DNA of 64,000 bases from Leucobacter sp. UBA1945 (GTDB lineage: Bacteria > Actinomycetota > Actinomycetes > Actinomycetales > Microbacteriaceae): assembly GCA_002336855.1 (NCBI GenBank), contig DDEV01000008.1, positions 149-64,148 on the forward strand. Reading direction: 5' to 3'. Shown piece by piece: positions 60,895 through 64,000 of the stretch (its first letter is position 1; the number at the start of each line of letters is the position of its first letter). The notes under the pieces are model-generated. The model did not search any database. It was not told the origin of the DNA and saw only the letters and a list, made by a program, of their open reading frames with translations. The translations under genes and the position numbers were made by a program.

Positions 60895-60900
60895 AGTATA
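60895..60900 (-). promoter_or_regulatory. Predicted -10 box of the paaI-paaK promoter
   Basis: TATACT on the minus strand, touching the edge of the PaaR-like operator. With TTACTT 17 bp upstream it places the operator between -35 and -10, a classic repressor position. Confidence 0.45.
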
Positions 60901-60921
60901 CTAACTGAATGGTCGGTAAGT
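60900..60921. promoter_or_regulatory. PaaR-like operator between paaIK and paaABCDE
   Basis: A 22-bp imperfect palindrome. Its minus strand reads ACTTACCG, two bases, then CATTCAGTTAGT, giving ACTNACCG and its inverted CNGTNAGT half. It shares ACTTACCGNNCATTCA with 33293-33314. It lies in the divergent promoter region and can control both directions. Confidence 0.75.
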
Positions 60922-60988
60922 AATTCATTTTCGACTATTCTTCTCTAACAACGGGCAGTTTCTGCGCGGAGAGTCAAGGAGGCCTCAG

Positions 60989-61954
60989 ATGTCAACACCA
61001 GTCATTGCCGTCGAGAACGGCGAAGAGCAGGCGCACTTCGATGCGCTGATCGATGCTGACCTGCGAATCGAGCCCCGCGACTGGATGCCCGAGGCATACC
61101 GCAAGACGCTGATTCGCCAGATCTCACAGCACGCGCACTCTGAGATCATCGGCATGCAACCAGAGGCGAACTGGATTACGCGCGCCCCGAGCCTGAAGCG
61201 CAAGGCGATTCTCATTGCGAAGGTGCAAGACGAGGCCGGCCACGGCCTGTACCTCTATTCGGCCGCCCAGACCCTCGGCATCACGCGCGAAGAGATGACC
61301 GATCAGCTGATCGAGGGGCGAGCCCGCTACTCGTCGATCTTCAACTACCACACACCTACTTGGGCTGATATGGGCGCCATTGGATGGCTCGTCGACGGCG
61401 CGGCAATCTGCAATCAGGTGCCGCTGTGTCGTGCGTCATACGGCCCCTATGGCCGCGCGATGGTTCGTATCTGCAAAGAAGAGTCGTTTCACCAGCGCCA
61501 GGGCTTCGAGATCTTGCTCGAGCTTTCGAATGGCACCCCCGAGCAGAAGCAGATGGCGCAAGACGCGGTGAACCGCTGGTACTGGCCGTCGCTCATGATG
61601 TTCGGCCCCACCGATGACGCGTCGCCCAACTCGGCGCGCTCGATGGCCTGGAAGATCAAGCGCTTCTCGAACGACGACCTGCGTCAGCGCTTCGTCGGCA
61701 TGTGCGTGCCGCAGTTCGAGGCGCTCGGGCTCGAGTGCCCCGACAAGAACCTGCGCTTTGACGAAGAGACCGGCAAGTGGCTCATGAGCGAGATCGACTG
61801 GAGCGAGTTCGATGCGGTGCTCGACGGTCGTGGCCCGGCAAACACCGAACGCCTGAAGCGTCGCCGCGAGGCGCACGAGAACGGTGCTTGGGTGCGCGAG
61901 GCCGCAGCGGCCTACGCGGCGAAGCAGAGCGCAAAGGATCGCATCGCGGCCTAG
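60989..61954 (+). CDS. paaA: Phenylacetyl-CoA epoxidase subunit A (catalytic)
   Basis: Di-iron monooxygenase subunit that epoxidises the ring of phenylacetyl-CoA. 321 residues. Ferritin-like helices carry the iron ligands: the [16 protein letters not shown] region, [17 protein letters not shown] (ExxH), and [13 protein letters not shown] further on with [13 protein letters not shown] (E and H). The [17 protein letters not shown] C-terminal block (here [13 protein letters not shown]) is characteristic. ATG after AAGGAGGCCTCAG. First gene of paaABCDE. Confidence 0.97.
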   Translation: MSTPVIAVENGEEQAHFDALIDADLRIEPRDWMPEAYRKTLIRQISQHAHSEIIGMQPEANWITRAPSLKRKAILIAKVQDEAGHGLYLYSAAQTLGITREEMTDQLIEGRARYSSIFNYHTPTWADMGAIGWLVDGAAICNQVPLCRASYGPYGRAMVRICKEESFHQRQGFEILLELSNGTPEQKQMAQDAVNRWYWPSLMMFGPTDDASPNSARSMAWKIKRFSNDDLRQRFVGMCVPQFEALGLECPDKNLRFDEETGKWLMSEIDWSEFDAVLDGRGPANTERLKRRREAHENGAWVREAAAAYAAKQSAKDRIAA

Positions 61955-62016
61955 CGCCGCGATGCCCCGCGCCAATACGAACTCACGAATCTCACACACT
62001 CTCAAAGGAGACGAAG

Positions 62017-62322
62017 ATGTCGACACCCGGCGAAATGGGTACCGAGGCCTGGCCCCTGTGGGAGGTCTTCATTCGCGCGAACCGCGGCCTGAGCCACGTG
62101 CACGTCGGCTCGCTGCACGCGCCAGACGCCGAGATGGCCGTGCGCAACGCGCGAGACCTCTACACGCGCCGCAACGAGGGCATCTCGATCTGGGTTGCCC
62201 CGGCTACCGCCTTCACCACGAGTGACCCCGACCGCAAGGGCGAGTTCTTCGAGTCGCCCTCGGGCAAGAACTACCGTCACGCGATCTACTACACCCAGGC
62301 CGAAGGGGTGAAGCACCTGTGA
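62017..62322 (+). CDS. paaB: Phenylacetyl-CoA epoxidase subunit B
   Basis: A 101-residue non-catalytic subunit that bridges the PaaAC heterodimers. WPLWEVFIRANRGLSHVHVGSLHAPDAEMAVRNARDLYTRRNEG is the hallmark. The ATG follows AAAGGAGACGAAG; the frame is open upstream within paaA but without similarity. Its stop overlaps the paaC GTG start (GTGA). Confidence 0.95.
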   Translation: MSTPGEMGTEAWPLWEVFIRANRGLSHVHVGSLHAPDAEMAVRNARDLYTRRNEGISIWVAPATAFTTSDPDRKGEFFESPSGKNYRHAIYYTQAEGVKHL

Positions 62323-63158
62323 GCACCGACCACGACCTGGCGCACGACGACGTTCACGGCGACGTCTCGCTCGACGAGACCGTGCTCGATGTCGAGCTGC
62401 CTGGCTCCGGCAGGGTGGCGACGGCAGACGTCGCCGAGTACGCGATGCGGCTCGGTGACGACTCGCTGATCCTCTCCCAGCAGCTCGCGTGGTGGGTGTC
62501 GCGTTCGCCAGAGCTCGAAGAAGATCTCGCGCTCGGCAACCTCGCGCTCGACCTGCTCGGGCACGCGCGGGCGCTGCTGCACTTCGCGGGCACCGCCTCC
62601 GGCCGCTCCGAAGACGACCTCGCCTACTGGCGCGACGAACCCGAGTTTCTGAACTGCTGGCTCGTCGAGCAGCCGGGCACCGACTTCGGCGACATGATCG
62701 CCCGTCAGCTCTTCTTCTCGATCTACCAGACACAGCTCTACACCGCGCTGCTTTCGAGCGGTGACGAGTCGCTCGCGGCAATCGCGGCGAAGGCCGAGCG
62801 AGAGGTTCGCTACCACCAGGATCACGCGGTGCAGTGGGTGCTGCGCCTTGCTGGTGGCACCGACGAGTCTCGCCGCCGCATCATCGTCTCGCTGAACGAG
62901 ATGTGGCCATACGTCGAAGAGCTGTTCACCGACGACGAGCTGTTCGATCGCCTCGAGGGCATCGCGCCCAGGCCGTCGACGCTGCGCGCAGGCTTCGATG
63001 AGACCCTCGCGGTCGTGTTCGCAGAGGCCGAGCTCGAGGCTCCCACGGCCAAGCCTGCGATGGCCGGCGGCCGCCAGGGCCGCCACTCGACCCAGCTCGG
63101 CTACATTCTCGCCGAACTGCAGTGGCTGCCGCGCCGCCACCCCGGAGCAAAGTGGTGA
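62319..63158 (+). CDS. paaC: Phenylacetyl-CoA epoxidase subunit C (structural)
   Basis: A 279-residue structural paralogue of PaaA. Visible blocks are EYAMRLGDDSLILSQQLAWWVSRSPELEEDLALGNLALDLLGHARALL and AEREVRYHQDHAVQWVLRLAGGTDES. Di-iron ligands are incomplete, as is normal for PaaC. GTG start, overlapping the paaB stop. It forms the stable catalytic core with PaaA. Confidence 0.95.
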   Translation: MSTDHDLAHDDVHGDVSLDETVLDVELPGSGRVATADVAEYAMRLGDDSLILSQQLAWWVSRSPELEEDLALGNLALDLLGHARALLHFAGTASGRSEDDLAYWRDEPEFLNCWLVEQPGTDFGDMIARQLFFSIYQTQLYTALLSSGDESLAAIAAKAEREVRYHQDHAVQWVLRLAGGTDESRRRIIVSLNEMWPYVEELFTDDELFDRLEGIAPRPSTLRAGFDETLAVVFAEAELEAPTAKPAMAGGRQGRHSTQLGYILAELQWLPRRHPGAKW

Positions 63159-63688
63159 GTGTCGTGACAACGACATCGAACGCAACCGGCCTGCGGCCCA
63201 CCGACGAAGCCTCGGCCCGCGTCTGGGATCTCGCGGCCACGATTCTCGACCCCGAGGTGCCCGCGCTGACGATCGAAGATCTCGGGGTGCTGCGCGAGGC
63301 GCACGCCGAGGGCAAGAAGGCGCACGTCGTGCTCACGCCGACCTACTCGGGGTGTCCGGCGATCGACCAGATGCGCGACGACGTGGCGGCGACGCTGCGC
63401 GAGGCGGGCTTCGACGAAGTCGAGGTGAGCTACACCCTCTCGCCGGCGTGGACTACCGACTGGATGACCGATGCGGGCAAGCGCAAGCTCGAAGACTACG
63501 GCATCGCGCCCCCGCAGGCGCGTTCCGACGCGATCCGCGGGCCGATCCCTGTGGCACTTGGAGTGAAATGCCCGAGGTGCCACTCGCTGCACACCCGCGA
63601 GGTCGCGAAGTTCGGATCGACCTCGTGCAAGGCGCTCTACCAATGCCAGAGGTGCCTCGAGCCCTTCGACTACTTCAAGATTCACTAG
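63155..63688 (+). CDS. paaD: PaaD, Fe-S cluster assembly-type maturation factor
   Basis: A 177-residue protein. An N-terminal MIP18/SufT-like (DUF59) domain has ILDPEVPALTIEDLGVLR and LTPTYSGCPAIDQM. A C-terminal zinc-ribbon-like part holds four clustered cysteines (CPRCHS and CKALYQCQRC). PaaD helps mature the Fe-S cluster of the reductase PaaE. GTG start chosen because it overlaps the paaC stop (GTGA). Confidence 0.93.
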   Translation: MSVVTTTSNATGLRPTDEASARVWDLAATILDPEVPALTIEDLGVLREAHAEGKKAHVVLTPTYSGCPAIDQMRDDVAATLREAGFDEVEVSYTLSPAWTTDWMTDAGKRKLEDYGIAPPQARSDAIRGPIPVALGVKCPRCHSLHTREVAKFGSTSCKALYQCQRCLEPFDYFKIH

Positions 63689-63759
63689 TTTCGAAAAGGA
63701 TCAGTGCCCGCACGATGATCCTCGTCACACAAGCAAGAGCAAGCTGAAAGGCAGACGAC

Positions 63760-64000
63760 ATGGCCGCCCTCAACCTCGGTGCGAAGAAGCGCGCGACGTT
63801 CAACGAGCTGCGAGTCGCCGAAGTGCGCCCCCTCACCGAGTCGAGCGTCGAGGTCACCTTCGAGGTGCCCGAGGAGCTCGCCGAACAGTACGATTACTCC
63901 GCGGGGCAGTACCTCGCACTGCGCGCCACGATCGATGGCGAAGAGGTGCGCCGCTCGTACTCGATCTGCCGCCCGCCCGGGGGCGGCCGCATCTCGGTTG
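63760..64000 (+). CDS. paaE: PaaE, phenylacetyl-CoA epoxidase reductase, N-terminal part
   Basis: Reductase that feeds electrons to PaaABC through FAD and a 2Fe-2S cluster. Only the first 80 residues are in the window. They begin with an ATG after GAAAGGCAGACGAC, have the FAD-domain fold with FNELRVAEVRPLTESSVEVTFEV, and end just after the FAD-binding RSYSICRPP motif. The gene continues beyond the right edge. A 71-bp spacer containing a GATCCTTTTCGA-type motif separates it from paaD. Confidence 0.92.
   Translation, partial: MAALNLGAKKRATFNELRVAEVRPLTESSVEVTFEVPEELAEQYDYSAGQYLALRATIDGEEVRRSYSICRPPGGGRISV

Noticed and set aside
1..64000. CRISPR arrays, insertion sequences, prophage genes, tRNA or rRNA genes
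   Set aside because: No regularly spaced repeats, transposase or integrase motifs, phage proteins or convincing cloverleaf with CCA-proximal sequence were found on reading both strands.

Overview
The window is high-GC actinobacterial chromosome, most like Microbacteriaceae. The evidence is the rpmJ-rpsM-rpsK-rpoA-rplQ and rplM-rpsI-glmM ribosomal blocks, the gcvPTH-sdaA order, a type II AroQ, a Rip-type site-2 protease and a full actinobacterial-style paa regulon. Many genes carry a TAnnnT -10 box 6-7 nt before the start codon, which is typical of leaderless actinobacterial mRNAs. The genus cannot be fixed from sequence alone. No rRNA, tRNA, CRISPR array, transposase or prophage was seen.

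Layout. (1) 1-4.6 kb: glycine cleavage genes (gcvP 3' end, gcvT, gcvH) and L-serine dehydratase, giving glycine to serine to pyruvate. (2) 4.7-18.2 kb: mostly single housekeeping genes, many predicted leaderless: site-2 protease, D,D-carboxypeptidase, LOG protein, UvrA-like ATPase, CPBP protein, an unrecognised zinc-ribbon protein, aroQ, trmB, alkA and an inositol-phosphatase-like enzyme. (3) 18.2-27.3 kb: translation and transcription genes, interrupted between rplQ and truA by an oppositely oriented OatA-like O-acetyltransferase. (4) 27.5-31.8 kb: a small DUF4190-like membrane protein and a three-gene 2-oxoacid dehydrogenase operon (E1alpha, E1beta, E2). (5) 31.8-38.3 kb: an MHS-family transporter facing the first paa operon (thiolase paaJ, hydratase paaF, dehydrogenase paaH, paaZ). 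(6) 38.5-58.8 kb: an accessory catabolic island. (7) 59.0-64.0 kb: the second paa cluster, with paaK-paaI diverging from paaABCDE (paaE runs off the window).

The island at 38.5-58.8 kb is the most interesting part. It holds a leftward set (XRE-cupin regulator, DHA2 exporter, MmgE/PrpD protein, TetR regulator), a rightward overlapping operon (HpcH/HpaI aldolase, CapA-like phosphoesterase, iron-ADH-like reductase, TRZ/ATZ deaminase) and a ten-gene leftward operon (oligopeptide-type ABC transporter, isochorismatase-like amidase, class IV aminotransferase, acetamidase/formamidase, hydantoinase/dihydropyrimidinase, ThDP enzyme). The enzymes can be ordered into a plausible route from a cyclic amide or ureide to an amino acid, a keto acid and then an aldehyde or alcohol. 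A 36-bp tripartite sequence (CTTCATNAT, 18 bp, NTNATGAAG, with a third CTTC inside) occurs at exactly two promoter regions, 42820-42855 and 58767-58802. It would tie both halves of the island to one regulator.

The two paa operons share a PaaR-like 22-bp operator (33293-33314 and 60900-60921), so they form one regulon split by the island. Other signals are an 82-bp structured repeat present twice, a 52-nt near-perfect palindrome before sdaA, and an E2 gene whose stop codon lies beyond its own terminator hairpin.
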